From positions 124,001 to 188,000 of the forward strand of contig JAGNIV010000004.1 in assembly GCA_018001015.1 (NCBI GenBank): a stretch of 64,000 bases of DNA, read 5' to 3'. Source of the DNA: Phenylobacterium sp. Lineage in GTDB: Bacteria; Pseudomonadota; Alphaproteobacteria; Caulobacterales; Caulobacteraceae. The position numbers and the translations under genes were made by a program. Below are positions 26,870 to 35,990 of the stretch, one piece after another. Position 1 is the first letter of the stretch; every line of letters begins with the position of its first letter. The notes beneath the pieces were generated by a model that searched no databases, was not told the origin of the DNA, and worked only from the letters and a program-made list of their open reading frames with translations.

Positions 26870-28542
26870 TAACCCCAGCTGTCCACGGCGCCGACGCGAC
26901 GTGCGGCGGGCTTGACGTTGGTGTTGGCCAGGCCGGCGACGACGGAGGGGCTGTCCATGGGCGCGCCGTATAGCCAGCCCTGCGCATAGTCGACGCCGGC
27001 GCGACGGACGGCTTCCTCGGCCTGGGGCGTCTCCACCATCTCGGCCAGGGTGCGGACCCCGAGTTCGCCGCACATGGTCACCAGGTGGCGGATGAAGGTG
27101 CTCTCACGGCCGCCGTGCTGCAGCTCGCGAATGTAGCGGCCCTCGATCTTCACGATGTCCAGCGAGAGTTGCTGCAGATAGGCCAGCGACGCGGCGCCGG
27201 CGCCGAAGTCGTCCAGGCAGATCAGGATGCCCTCGGACCGCAGCGCCTGCAGGTGACGGTCGGCGAGCGCCAGGTCGTCGATGGCGGCGCTCTCGGTCAG
27301 CTCGAACAGCAGGCGGCCCTGGGCCTTGGGATTGTCGGCCAGCAGGGTGCGGGCCGCCTCGACGAAGGCGGGACTGGTGATCGTGCGGCCGGAGATGTTG
27401 GCCGCAAGCTTCAGGCTGGGGTCCTCCACCAGCTTGGCGATGGTGCGTTCCACGACGGCGATGTCGAGGGGCTCGATCAGGTCCAGCTCCTCGGCCATGC
27501 GGATCATGGGGAAGGGGCTGGCGTTGTCGCCAAAGCGGACCAGGACCTCGTGATGGTGGACCGCGCAGGACTTTTTCAGGTCCACCACCGGCTGGTAGAC
27601 GAGGCGGAAGGCGCGGTCGGCGACGGCCTGGCCCAGGGCGCCGACCTCCACCAGGGTGCGGCGCACCGAACGGCTGACCGCCTCATTGAGCGAGGCTGGT
27701 GGGGCGGCGTCGAGGCCGTCCTTGATGAAGTTGTCGAGGGAATAGCGAATGGCGCGCAGGAGTTGGGCCGGAGAGGCCTCGCCCTTCAGCGACAGGGTCT
27801 TGGCCATGGCCTCCACCCCGTGGGCGGGATCGATGGCCAGCAGGCGCAGCAGACGCTGGGCCAGGGCCTCGCCGCTCTCGCCCTGGTGCCGCACCAGGGC
27901 GTAGCGGTCGTCGCCGAGGTCGGCGGCCGCCGCGCCGCCGTGGGACTGGGCGCGCAGGGCGCCGGCCAGGCGCCGTTCCATGGTCTTGGCCGCCTCGGGC
28001 CCCAGCACTTTGCGCAGGGAGGTGAGGCCGCCCATCTCAATGAAGGCCAGTTCCAGCTCCAGGCCGGTGGCCTTGCCGGTCTCGAACAGAGCCGCCGTGA
28101 CGGCCTCAAGGCCCGCCTTGTCATGCAGGCCGTGGCTGACGTTGGGGGACGCGCGGCTGAAGGTGCAGGAGATGGCGCCGTCGTTACCGGGCAGGCGGAA
28201 CACCGACATGGCCGCGGCGCGTTCGACCCCGCCGCTGCCGGCCAGGGTGACCACCAGGGGGCCGCCGCGCTTGCCGTCGGTCAGGCCGTCGATCAGGGCC
28301 TGGACCATGTCGCGGTCCCGAGCGTCGATGAAGTCGCGCCAGCCGCGTCCCACCAGGGCGGTTTCCCGCGATCCGGACAAGGCTTCGCTGGCCCCGATCG
28401 CAAAGGCGATCTGGCCGTCGGTGGCGATCTCAAGCAGAAGGTCGGCGTTGGCGAACGCGAACCCGAGTAACCTGTGTGCTGCGACAGCCAAGGTGCTGGT
28501 CCCTATGATCCGGGAAAATCCTGGGCCCGTGCGGCTTAACAC
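26869..28542 (-). CDS. EAL-domain protein, cyclic-di-GMP phosphodiesterase type
   Basis: About 557 residues. No ATG fits the start; I chose GTG 28542, but the frame is open to 28671 and a TTG at about 28481 is possible. A PAS-like region and a degenerate GGDEF-like region (residues about 140-300) precede the EAL domain (about 310-545). EAL is EVL (HHEVLVRF), with the other residues present: Asn in AANIS, Glu in FELTE, DDFGAG, and Lys in VKIEG. Activity on cyclic di-GMP is thus plausible. It may link to motility control, but no partner is adjacent. Confidence 0.85.
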   Translation of the reverse strand: MLSRTGPGFSRIIGTSTLAVAAHRLLGFAFANADLLLEIATDGQIAFAIGASEALSGSRETALVGRGWRDFIDARDRDMVQALIDGLTDGKRGGPLVVTLAGSGGVERAAAMSVFRLPGNDGAISCTFSRASPNVSHGLHDKAGLEAVTAALFETGKATGLELELAFIEMGGLTSLRKVLGPEAAKTMERRLAGALRAQSHGGAAAADLGDDRYALVRHQGESGEALAQRLLRLLAIDPAHGVEAMAKTLSLKGEASPAQLLRAIRYSLDNFIKDGLDAAPPASLNEAVSRSVRRTLVEVGALGQAVADRAFRLVYQPVVDLKKSCAVHHHEVLVRFGDNASPFPMIRMAEELDLIEPLDIAVVERTIAKLVEDPSLKLAANISGRTITSPAFVEAARTLLADNPKAQGRLLFELTESAAIDDLALADRHLQALRSEGILICLDDFGAGAASLAYLQQLSLDIVKIEGRYIRELQHGGRESTFIRHLVTMCGELGVRTLAEMVETPQAEEAVRRAGVDYAQGWLYGAPMDSPSVVAGLANTNVKPAARRVGAVDSWG

Positions 28543-28725
28543 CTTGTGAAAACGACGTTCTTCGTCGGGCGCCGAGCCGCGACCTTCTGGCGCAGGTTTT
28601 CGGGGATAGTGTTTGGTCTGGTATCCGACAATCGCGGGGAAACCCGCTGGGTGTCGTTTCTCAAGCAACACCTGCCGAGTTGTCGTTGGCGGTGAACAAG
28701 TCTTGTGAGGGGGAGCGATTGTCTC

Positions 28726-29208
28726 GTGCGTGAGCGGCTAACAGCCCGGGTTCTGTTGTTCGATCCGCAGGGGCGTCTTCTGCTGGTGCGCGGCCGCGCC
28801 ACGCCGGACGCCGAGCTGAGCTTTTGGTTCACGGTGGGCGGCGGGGTCGATCCCGGCGAAACCCTGGAGGCCGGCGCCCTGCGCGAGGTCGCCGAGGAGA
28901 CCGGCTTCACCGCCGTGGAGCTGGGGCCGGTGGTCTGGGAGCGGGCCAGCGTCTTCACCCTGGCCGATGGTGAGACCGTGATCCTGAAGGAGAGCTATTT
29001 CGTGGCCCGCTGCCCCGGCGGCGATCCCAGCCGCGCGGCCTGGGAGCCGCACGAAGTGGTGCTGATGGACGACATCCGCTGGTGGGAGATCGAGGAGATC
29101 GCCGCGGCCGAGGAGATGATCTACCCCGAGCGCCTGCGCGAGCTGCTGCCAGACATCGTCGCGGGCCGACTGCCCGCCACGCCGCTGGAGATCAGCGTCG
29201 AGGTCTAG
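28726..29208 (+). CDS. NUDIX hydrolase
   Basis: 160 residues from GTG 28726, chosen for the GAGGGGGAG ribosome site at 28707-28715; a GTG at 28705 also starts the frame. The NUDIX box is complete: GGGVDPGETLEAGALREVAEETGF. Such enzymes hydrolyse nucleoside diphosphates linked to another group; the substrate cannot be told. Its stop overlaps by four bases the stop of the hybrid kinase on the other strand. Confidence 0.9.
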   Translation: MRERLTARVLLFDPQGRLLLVRGRATPDAELSFWFTVGGGVDPGETLEAGALREVAEETGFTAVELGPVVWERASVFTLADGETVILKESYFVARCPGGDPSRAAWEPHEVVLMDDIRWWEIEEIAAAEEMIYPERLRELLPDIVAGRLPATPLEISVEV

Positions 29209-30725
29209 GCCGTGGCGGCCAGCTCGCCGCCGTCCTCGTCGGGATTGGCGACGGCGGCCATCATGGCCGAGACCAGGCTCTGGACCTGAACCGGCTTGGT
29301 GACCAGGCCCGCGAAGCCCAGGTCGCGATAACGGTCGGCGCCCAGCGTCATGGCGTCGGCGGTGACCGCGATCAGCGGGGTCTCGCGGTTTGGGCCGGCC
29401 TGGGCGCGCAGGGCTTGCAGCACGTCTATGCCGGTCATCTCCGGCATCTGAATGTCCATCAAAACCAGGTCGAAGGTCTCGGTGGTCATGGCCTCGAGCG
29501 CCTCGCGGCCGCCGTTCGCCACCCGGATGCGGAAGCCCATGGCGCCCAGCAACTGCTCCAGCACCAGCAGATTGGTGGGGTTGTCGTCGGCGCAGAGGAT
29601 GGAGAGCGCCGGCGCCTCGTCGTCGGTGATCGCCTGGGCCGCCAGATCCTCGGCGGCCGGCGCGGCGGTCTCCTCAAGCGGCAGCCTGACCCGGAAGGTC
29701 GAGCCGACGCCGAGTTCGCTCTCCGCGGCGACGTCGCCGCCCATCAGGGCCGAAAGCTCGCGGCAGATGGCCAGGCCAAGGCCGACGCCAGCGAACCGGC
29801 GGACGTCTGAGGCGTCCCCCTGGCTGAACTTCTGGAAGAGATGGGGCAGGTCGGCGGCGTCGATGCCGACACCGGTATCAGAGACGGCGAAGGTCAAGCT
29901 GTCCGTCGCGCGGTCAAGGTTCACCGTGACGGTGACGGCGCCCTCCTTGGTGAACTTCAGGGCGTTGCCCACCAGGTTGAACAGCACCTGGCGGACACGG
30001 CGCGGATCCAGGGCCACGAAGGGCGGCACGGCGTCGTGGACCTCGACGGCCAGGGTCAGGCCGCGCTCGGCGGCGGTGGGGGCCCAGAAGGTCTCCATCT
30101 CCGCCAGCAGGGCGCGCAGGTCGCAGGGGCTCTTGGCGATCTCCATCTGACCGGCGTCGATCTTCGACAGGTCCAGGATGTCGCCCAGGATGACCATCAG
30201 CAGCTCGCCGCTCTTGATCAGGGTGTCGACCTGGCTGCGCTGGAGCCCGGAAAGGTCCGACCGCTGAAGAAGCTGGGCCATGCCCAGGACACCGTTCATG
30301 GGGGTGCGGATCTCGTGGCTCATGGTGGCCAGGAAAGTGGACTTGGCCAGGCTGGCGCGGCGGGCCTCCTCGCGGGCGGCCTCGGCCTGTCCGGCCTGGC
30401 GCATGGCCTCGTCGCGCGCCTCGGTGAGGGTCGCGATCAGGCGGTTCTTCTCGTCCTGACGGACCAGGAAGTCGGTCCGGGCGCGCAGGGTGGCGCGGCC
30501 CACCAGAGCGGCGACGACCACGCCGGCCCCGGCCAGACCGACGGCCAGATCCGGGCGGCCGGCATAGGCCAGCAGGGCCGTGGCGCTGACGCCAAAGGCC
30601 AGGCGGGGAAGGATGGCGAGGGAGTGGGCGGCGAGGGTGGCGCGGTAGGCGGCGCCGGCCTTGGGCCTTGACCCAGCGTCCAGGCGGGCGAGCTCCGACG
30701 AAGTGTGGTACGTGACCGCGTCCAT
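29205..30725 (-). CDS. Hybrid sensor histidine kinase with C-terminal receiver
   Basis: 506 residues. Two hydrophobic segments (about 35-80) lack a real periplasmic loop, so sensing is probably in the membrane or cytoplasm. A coiled coil is followed by HisKA with FLATMSHEIRTPMNGVLG, a HATPase domain (NLVGNALKFTKEG, GVGLGLAICREL) and a receiver at about 375-490 with DLVLMDIQMPEMTG. No PAS domain is seen. It has no adjacent response regulator gene. The signal is unknown. Confidence 0.92.
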   Translation of the reverse strand: MDAVTYHTSSELARLDAGSRPKAGAAYRATLAAHSLAILPRLAFGVSATALLAYAGRPDLAVGLAGAGVVVAALVGRATLRARTDFLVRQDEKNRLIATLTEARDEAMRQAGQAEAAREEARRASLAKSTFLATMSHEIRTPMNGVLGMAQLLQRSDLSGLQRSQVDTLIKSGELLMVILGDILDLSKIDAGQMEIAKSPCDLRALLAEMETFWAPTAAERGLTLAVEVHDAVPPFVALDPRRVRQVLFNLVGNALKFTKEGAVTVTVNLDRATDSLTFAVSDTGVGIDAADLPHLFQKFSQGDASDVRRFAGVGLGLAICRELSALMGGDVAAESELGVGSTFRVRLPLEETAAPAAEDLAAQAITDDEAPALSILCADDNPTNLLVLEQLLGAMGFRIRVANGGREALEAMTTETFDLVLMDIQMPEMTGIDVLQALRAQAGPNRETPLIAVTADAMTLGADRYRDLGFAGLVTKPVQVQSLVSAMMAAVANPDEDGGELAATA

Positions 30726-30883
30726 GTCGCCCCCAGTGCCTTCGGCGTGGTAACCAGAGAGTTAGGCATGACACGCCAAACCTTGAAAAATCCTTGCAAG
30801 CCAAAGCTTTCCGGGAATCGTCGCACCAAAGTGGGGATAACCTCCGCTGGGGGTCCGACATTGAACGCTTCTAGGGAGAGACG

Positions 30884-31984
30884 ATGATCTCGCTGCTTCT
30901 GGCCGCCGGTCTCGCGGTCGCCGCCGATTGTGATCTGGAACGCCCCTCCGGCGCCGACGGCTGCACGCGCGCCGCCGTCGACGCCCTGCCGATGAACGCC
31001 ATCCAGGTGATCGGCACCCACAACAGCTATAAGCAGGCCATCGCGCCGGCCGAGATGGCCCTGGTGCGGATGGCCAAGGCTGACCTGGCCGCCACCCTGG
31101 ACTATGCCCACGCGCCCCTTACCGATCAGCTCGACGCCGGCGTCCGGCAGCTTGAGATCGACCTGCTGAATGATCCGGAGGGCGGCCGCTACGCCGACCC
31201 CCTGGCGATGCGGATTGCCAAGGACTCCGCCGCCGCGCCTTACGACTTCGCGCCCCTGAAGGCGCCGGGGTTCAAGGTGATGCACGTGCAGGACATCGAC
31301 TACCGGTCCAACTGCCCGACCTTCCTGGGATGCCTGAAGCAGATTCGCGCCTGGTCGAAGGCCCACCCCGATCATGTGCCGATCCTGGTGATCATGAACC
31401 TGAAGGACGACAACCTGGCCGGCGTGCCCGGCGCGGCGACCACCGTGCCCTTCGACGCCAAGGCGATGGACCAGATCGACGCCGATATCCGATCCGTCTT
31501 CCCCGAGCGCGCCCTGATCACGCCTGACCGGGTGCAGGGCAAGGCGCTGACCCTGGCCGCGGCGGTGAAGGCCGGAGGCTGGCCCAGGCTGGGAGCGGCG
31601 CGGGGCAAGGTGATGTTCGCCATGGACGAGAGCGGCGCCAAGCCCGCCCTCTATCGCGGGTCGCGGACGTCCCTGGAGGGGCGGGTGATGTTCATCAACA
31701 CCGACGAAGGTCCGGCGGCGGGCTATGTCACCCTCAATGAGCCCCTGGCGCTGAGCGCGCGGATCGAGGCGGCCCTGGCGAGGGGCCTCATCGTGCGCAC
31801 CCGGGCCGACGCCGACACCCTGGAGGCGCGCGCCAATGACCGGGCGCGACAGACCGCGGCCTTCGCCTCGGGCGCCCAGTACGTCTCGACGGACTATCTG
31901 AAGCCGGATGCGCGATTTGGCCCCTATGAGGCGCATCTGCCGGGGGGCGGGACGGCGCGGCTCAACCCGAAGACCGCGAAATAG
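30884..31984 (+). CDS. Exported PI-PLC-like phosphodiesterase
   Basis: 366 residues with a short signal peptide (LLLAAGLAVAADC) and a good AGGGAGAG ribosome site. The catalytic region contains IQVIGTHNSYKQ, with the first PLC histidine, then QLDAGVRQLEIDLLND and FKVMHVQDIDY. It resembles the bacterial calcium-dependent PI-PLC-like family (PI-PLC-C1). Likely substrates are phosphoinositides or other phosphodiesters outside the cytoplasm, but this is not shown. Downstream is repeat copy B and a convergent gene. Confidence 0.75.
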   Translation: MISLLLAAGLAVAADCDLERPSGADGCTRAAVDALPMNAIQVIGTHNSYKQAIAPAEMALVRMAKADLAATLDYAHAPLTDQLDAGVRQLEIDLLNDPEGGRYADPLAMRIAKDSAAAPYDFAPLKAPGFKVMHVQDIDYRSNCPTFLGCLKQIRAWSKAHPDHVPILVIMNLKDDNLAGVPGAATTVPFDAKAMDQIDADIRSVFPERALITPDRVQGKALTLAAAVKAGGWPRLGAARGKVMFAMDESGAKPALYRGSRTSLEGRVMFINTDEGPAAGYVTLNEPLALSARIEAALARGLIVRTRADADTLEARANDRARQTAAFASGAQYVSTDYLKPDARFGPYEAHLPGGGTARLNPKTAK

Positions 31985-31985
31985 C

Positions 31986-32101
31986 TAGAGCCCTTTCCGC
32001 TCTGATTGAATCAATCAGAGCGGACGAAAAGGGCTCTAATTCAAAAAGTTAGAGCATTTTTCGATCCGATAACCGTTTCACACTTATCGGAAAATGCTCT
32101 A
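31986..32101. repeat. 116-bp double-hairpin interspersed element, copy B
   Basis: Same length and order as copy A (16178-16293), in the same orientation. The first palindrome is GCTCTGATTGA-TCAATCAGAGC, flanked by AGAGCCC/GGGCTCT. The second hairpin (32050-32101) runs TAGAGCATTTT...AAATGCTCTA with TCCGATAA/TTATCGGA inside; its loop CCGTTTCACAC is identical in both copies. It starts 2 bases after the PI-PLC stop, and its last three bases are the stop codon of the GFA gene on the other strand. Confidence 0.87.
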
Positions 32102-32500
32102 GGCGGGACGCGCGCCCGTGAAGTGCGGCGCGTCGTCGGCCACGGCGCACCAGTCCGCCGCCTGGCCGGTGAAGGCGTGAGAGATGATCTTCACGGCGAG
32201 GTCGCCATCGACGGTCCCGGCGCGTAGCCGCACGCGGTCGGGCAGGGCGGTGGCGCGGCTGAGGATCGGGGAACCGCAGACCTTGCAGAACACCCGCTCC
32301 TTGCCCGGCGAGGATTCAAACGCGCTGAGCAGGTCCGCGCCGGAGGTGAACCTCAGGTCGGCCTTGGCGATGGGCAGGACGGCGACGAAGGCGGTTCCCG
32401 AGGCCTTGCGGCAGGAACGGCAGTGACAGGCCTGGATGCCGGGCAGGTCGCCGGACACCTCGAACCGGACCGCGCCGCAGAGGCAAGACCCGGTGTGCAT
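32099..32500 (-). CDS. GFA (glutathione-dependent formaldehyde-activating) family zinc protein
   Basis: 133 residues with the family cysteine sets: SCLCGAVRF, ACHCRSCRKASG and FCKVCGSP, which bind two zinc ions. Members were first described as activating formaldehyde with glutathione, but most have no known substrate. Its stop codon is made from the end of repeat copy B. The small gene upstream ends 2 bases before its ATG, so both are probably one operon. Confidence 0.9.
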   Translation of the reverse strand: MHTGSCLCGAVRFEVSGDLPGIQACHCRSCRKASGTAFVAVLPIAKADLRFTSGADLLSAFESSPGKERVFCKVCGSPILSRATALPDRVRLRAGTVDGDLAVKIISHAFTGQAADWCAVADDAPHFTGARPA

Positions 32501-32502
32501 GG

Positions 32503-32754
32503 TCAGGCGTCCAGGGTCCGGGGCCCGGCATGGGCGACGTGGAACTGGCCGCCCACCGACAGCACGATCCAGTCGCCGGGCCGCGCCACCATCCAGCCGT
32601 TGGGGGTGGAGACCTGCACCAGGCCGGTCTCGTCGAGGGCGTGACCATCGGCCCCCAGCCAGTAGAGCAGCTTGGTCCAGCTTCGGCCGTCGTGGGCCGG
32701 CGGCACGCGCAAGGCGGCGCCGTGGTCGAAGGCGGGGGAAGGAGATGGCCTCAT
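32503..32754 (-). CDS. Conserved hypothetical protein, 83 residues
   Basis: Start ATG 32754 follows a GAGG-type context; the frame is open upstream without ribosome site. The protein is beta-rich, with WTKLLYWLGADGH, NGWMVARPGDWIVLSVGGQF and a terminal acidic end. I do not recognise a domain. It is the first gene of a two-gene unit with the GFA protein. Confidence 0.6.
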   Translation of the reverse strand: MRPSPSPAFDHGAALRVPPAHDGRSWTKLLYWLGADGHALDETGLVQVSTPNGWMVARPGDWIVLSVGGQFHVAHAGPRTLDA

Positions 32755-32910
32755 CGAAACTCTGTCACTGGAAACGCCAAAACGTGGAGTTGCGGGTGAC
32801 TCGGTGACCAGGACCTTAATCAGCTTGGCTGTGCGCACGATCGGTGGGTGGCATTGCGGTGAGGCTTTGAAGAGTGGCATCTGAGGTCATGCCGCAGCTG
32901 GGAGGCGCCC

Positions 32911-34212
32911 TTGCCGTTTGAGTTCGAGATCCCGGGCGTGGCGGCTGAGATTCTGGCGGCCCGGACCGCGGAGGCGCTGGACCCCATCCTCACCAAACTC
33001 ACAAGATCCGCGTCAGCCCTGGGTGCGCCGACTGTGCGCGGCCACAAACTGTTCGTCAAAGACCTGGACGACACGATCCCGCACATCGCCCGGGTGCTGC
33101 GACTGGATGACCGCGACGGCGAAAAGAGCAACGACAATGTCTGCGTCATCGCCACCCAGCTCTATGGGGTCGGCGGCCACAGCAAGGTGGTGGCTGACAT
33201 CACGCGCCTGATCGGCGGCGAGAAGGTCAGCCTGATCCTCACCGATCTCTATGGGAACATCGCCTATCGCCGGTTGATCGGCGAGGACATGGAGGCGCGG
33301 GGCTATCACTGCCGCGCCTTGCTGGCGCTCAAGGCGCCCAGCGTTCTGGACCGCACTATCGAGCTGCATCGTCTGCTGTGCGCGATCAAGCCGACGCGGA
33401 TATTCCTGCTGCAGCACCACATGGACGTCTGTGCGGTGACGGCCACCTATCCGTTCCGCGACATCACCGAATTCGTCCACCATGCCGACCATCTGCCGTG
33501 CCTTGGCGCGACGGTGGGCTATTCCGCGCATGTGGACCTGACCTACACCTGCCACCCGATCTGCGCGGCGGCCGGTTTGAATCCGATCTATTCGGGCATG
33601 ACCCTTCCCGGTCTTTCCGCCGTGCAGGGCGCTGAAAAGTCTGATGGTCCGCTGGTCTTCGGCACCTGCGGCAACCTCGGAAAATACCGGCAGGAAGGGC
33701 GCGCCAGCCGCTACCGATGGATTGATTGGGTGATCCCCGCCTTGCGGACGCCGAATTCCAAATTCATCCACATCGGGCCGACCGATGCGGCCTTCGAACA
33801 GGATATCCGCCAGGGCCTGGCCGACGCCGGGATTGATCCGGAGCGCTATGTCTTCGCCGGACTGACGCCAAGTCTGCAAACGGCGCTGATCGACCATCAG
33901 GTCGATGTCTATATCTCCAGCTACCCGGAGGGCGGCGGGCGCGCGACGCTTGAGGCCCTGGCCGCCGGCGTACCGGCCGTCGCTCCGAGCGAGGCCGAGA
34001 TGGGGCCTCTGGTCCAGTACTCCTCCCCGCTGTCGGGCTGGGCCCTGGTCTATGATCCGGCCCAGATGCCCGCGGCGATCGCGGACGCCGAGAGCCGTCG
34101 TGACGCGATGCGTAGCGCCGCCTATCGCGCGACGGTGCAGATCGAGCTCAATCGGTTCGAGCAATATGTCGCCGGTCGGCCGCTCGGGCCCGCGCCCGCG
34201 CCCCAGAGCTAG
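32911..34212 (+). CDS. Glycosyltransferase, GT-B fold
   Basis: 433 residues from TTG 32911, supported by GGGAGG at 32900-32905. The N-terminal domain has a glycine turn near ATQLYGVGGHSKVVADI (residues about 76-92). The C-terminal domain has the nucleotide-sugar site pattern with DVYISSYPEGGGRATLEALAAGVPAV (about 331-356), read as two overlapping parts: the EGGG loop and the LEALAAG helix. It probably transfers a sugar from a nucleotide donor. It is the first plus-strand gene of the acyl-sugar cluster and faces a convergent methyltransferase gene. Confidence 0.75.
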   Translation: MPFEFEIPGVAAEILAARTAEALDPILTKLTRSASALGAPTVRGHKLFVKDLDDTIPHIARVLRLDDRDGEKSNDNVCVIATQLYGVGGHSKVVADITRLIGGEKVSLILTDLYGNIAYRRLIGEDMEARGYHCRALLALKAPSVLDRTIELHRLLCAIKPTRIFLLQHHMDVCAVTATYPFRDITEFVHHADHLPCLGATVGYSAHVDLTYTCHPICAAAGLNPIYSGMTLPGLSAVQGAEKSDGPLVFGTCGNLGKYRQEGRASRYRWIDWVIPALRTPNSKFIHIGPTDAAFEQDIRQGLADAGIDPERYVFAGLTPSLQTALIDHQVDVYISSYPEGGGRATLEALAAGVPAVAPSEAEMGPLVQYSSPLSGWALVYDPAQMPAAIADAESRRDAMRSAAYRATVQIELNRFEQYVAGRPLGPAPAPQS

Positions 34213-34964
34213 GCTTGGCGTCGCCGCCTGGCGACCACGCCGATATTGGCCAGCAGGTGGGGCGGAAGCTCGCCGGAGATGTCCGTCAGGGCGCGCAGAA
34301 GGTCAGGCGACCATTCGCGCATCATGCTGTTGGGCACGATCTTCACGAAGTAGCCAAAGCGCTCCTCGATCTCGAGCCCGCAAGCTTCGAAGTCGCTGGC
34401 GAACTGGTCGAGACTGTAGACCCGCTGATGTCCCACCGCATGGTCGCGGGGCGACAGGTCGTCAGGCTTGGACTGTAGACCGATCATCACCGCCAGTTGC
34501 CGGTGCAGGGACTGGGCGTTGGGCACCACGCCGACGATCCGGCCCTCCGGCGTCAGGCACGAGGCCATGGCCGCGATCGCCGCGCGGGGCTCGTCGACAT
34601 GCTCCAGCACATGCAGGGCCAGGGCCGCGTCGTAGGGCTGGGCGGGTTTGAACTCTTCGAACAGCGAATGGTGGACCACCACCTTGTCGCCGAACCGCGC
34701 GCGGGCAGCCTCGCAGAGCTTCTCCGAGCCCTCGACGATCTCGACGCTGTAGCCACGCTCCACCAGCGGCGCGGTGATCGTGCCCTCGCCATAGCCGAAC
34801 TCCAGGATCCGGTCCCTGGGCGACAGCTTGGCCAGGATGGAGGGCAGGTTCTGGGTGTGGATGACGTTCTCGATGAAGTTCTCGCCGGTGGTGTCTTCCA
34901 GGTAGACAGACTCAGCGAACTTCTCGAGGGCGTGATCGGACGACATGTTCAGGTTCCGCGGCAT
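34209..34964 (-). CDS. Class I SAM-dependent methyltransferase
   Basis: 251 residues. Motif I is ILEFGYGEGTIT (about 48-59), then the acidic strand VEIVEGSE and the segment YDAALALHVLEHV typical of Methyltransf_23-type enzymes. Its stop overlaps that of the glycosyltransferase on the other strand by four bases, and it is divergent from the GNAT gene. The enzyme may methylate a sugar or an acyl chain in this cluster; the substrate is not visible. Confidence 0.85.
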   Translation of the reverse strand: MPRNLNMSSDHALEKFAESVYLEDTTGENFIENVIHTQNLPSILAKLSPRDRILEFGYGEGTITAPLVERGYSVEIVEGSEKLCEAARARFGDKVVVHHSLFEEFKPAQPYDAALALHVLEHVDEPRAAIAAMASCLTPEGRIVGVVPNAQSLHRQLAVMIGLQSKPDDLSPRDHAVGHQRVYSLDQFASDFEACGLEIEERFGYFVKIVPNSMMREWSPDLLRALTDISGELPPHLLANIGVVARRRRQA

Positions 34965-35048
34965 GATTTTGCGCAGTGATATTGGAATGCGGTGGTTGAC
35001 GCCACGCCGTTACCGAACCACTCGTCGCGCGTGCCACAGGACCGATCC

Positions 35049-35654
35049 ATGACCGCCGCCGCCACCCCGGCGCAGACCGTGCTGAGCGGCGCCTTCGTGA
35101 CGCTGCGCCCCCTGGCCGTGGCCGATGCGGCGATGACCTTCCGCTGGCGGCATGATGATCGCGCCCGCTACCTGAACAAGGCCGCGCCGACGGTGGCCGA
35201 CCAGGCGCGCTGGATCGCCGCCCGGCCCCCCGCCGAGTACAACTTCATCATCGAGCTGAAGGACGGCGCGCCCATCGGCATGGTGGCCCTGCTGGAGATC
35301 GACGCCGCCAATCGCCGGGCCGAAGCCGGGCGGTTCCTGATCGGCGAGGCGCAGGCCGCGCGCGGCGTCCCCGCGGCGGTCGAGGCCATGAAGCTGGTTT
35401 ACGAACTGGCCTTCGACACCCTGGGCCTGGAGCGGATCCACGGTTTGATCGGGGCCGACAATCACCTCATGCTCAAGTGGCAGCTGTTTCTCGGCATGAA
35501 GGAGGAGGGGCGGTTGCGCCGGCACTATTTCAAGGACGGCGGGTTCATCGACGCCATCGCGCTGGGCCTGCTCGCCTCCGACTATCGGGCGGTCGCGCGG
35601 CCGCGTATGCTGGGCCTGATCGCGGCCGGTCGGCCGGCCCGCGCCGCACAATAG
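35049..35654 (+). CDS. GNAT-family N-acetyltransferase (RimJ/PseH-like)
   Basis: 201 residues from ATG 35049; a GTG at 34992 is an alternative. It opens with VTLRPLAVADAAMTFRWRHDD and has the cofactor-binding strand and loop near RFLIGEAQAARGVPAAVEAM, then GLERIHGLIGADNHLMLKWQ. The type is that of PseH-like amino-sugar N-acetyltransferases and RimJ-like enzymes. An ACP gene begins 17 bases on, so it could use an acyl-ACP or acyl-CoA to acylate the amino sugar made by the FdtA/FdtB pair. Confidence 0.8.
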   Translation: MTAAATPAQTVLSGAFVTLRPLAVADAAMTFRWRHDDRARYLNKAAPTVADQARWIAARPPAEYNFIIELKDGAPIGMVALLEIDAANRRAEAGRFLIGEAQAARGVPAAVEAMKLVYELAFDTLGLERIHGLIGADNHLMLKWQLFLGMKEEGRLRRHYFKDGGFIDAIALGLLASDYRAVARPRMLGLIAAGRPARAAQ

Positions 35655-35670
35655 GATTTGGAGAGTTCGA

Positions 35671-35973
35671 ATGGCCGGCGAAGACGAGGTCCTGGCGATC
35701 GTGTTGCGCGCCTTGGAGAACCTGAACGAGGAACTTGAGGCGGACCAGCAGGTCCCCGTGGCCGCCACGACCGCCTTGTTCGGCGCCGATGCGGAGCTGG
35801 ATTCCCTGGCCCTCGTCTCGGTGATCGTCGATGTCGAGGCGGGGCTGGCCGAGCGGTTCGGCCGCCCCTTCAGCCTGATGGACGACCAGGCCATGGAGCG
35901 CGAAGTCTCGCCCTTCACCAGCGTTCAGGCCCTGGTGGACTATATCGGCGAGCTGCTCGCCAAGCCGGCCTGA
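35671..35973 (+). CDS. Acyl carrier protein-like protein 1
   Basis: 100 residues, somewhat longer than usual. The phosphopantetheine site is AELDSLALVSVIVDVE, with the serine at residue 49 by my count. An insertion around LMDDQAMEREVSP lengthens the third helix. A GGAG ribosome site precedes the ATG. It is the first of two ACPs in the cluster and follows the GNAT gene closely, so it may carry the acyl group that is finally transferred. Confidence 0.8.
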   Translation: MAGEDEVLAIVLRALENLNEELEADQQVPVAATTALFGADAELDSLALVSVIVDVEAGLAERFGRPFSLMDDQAMEREVSPFTSVQALVDYIGELLAKPA

Positions 35974-35990
35974 GGCCGGACGTCCGCCTG

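Noticed and set aside
29082-30671. Long frames opposite the hybrid kinase
   Set aside because: Low-complexity translations without motifs; the minus-strand frame has HisKA, HATPase and receiver motifs.
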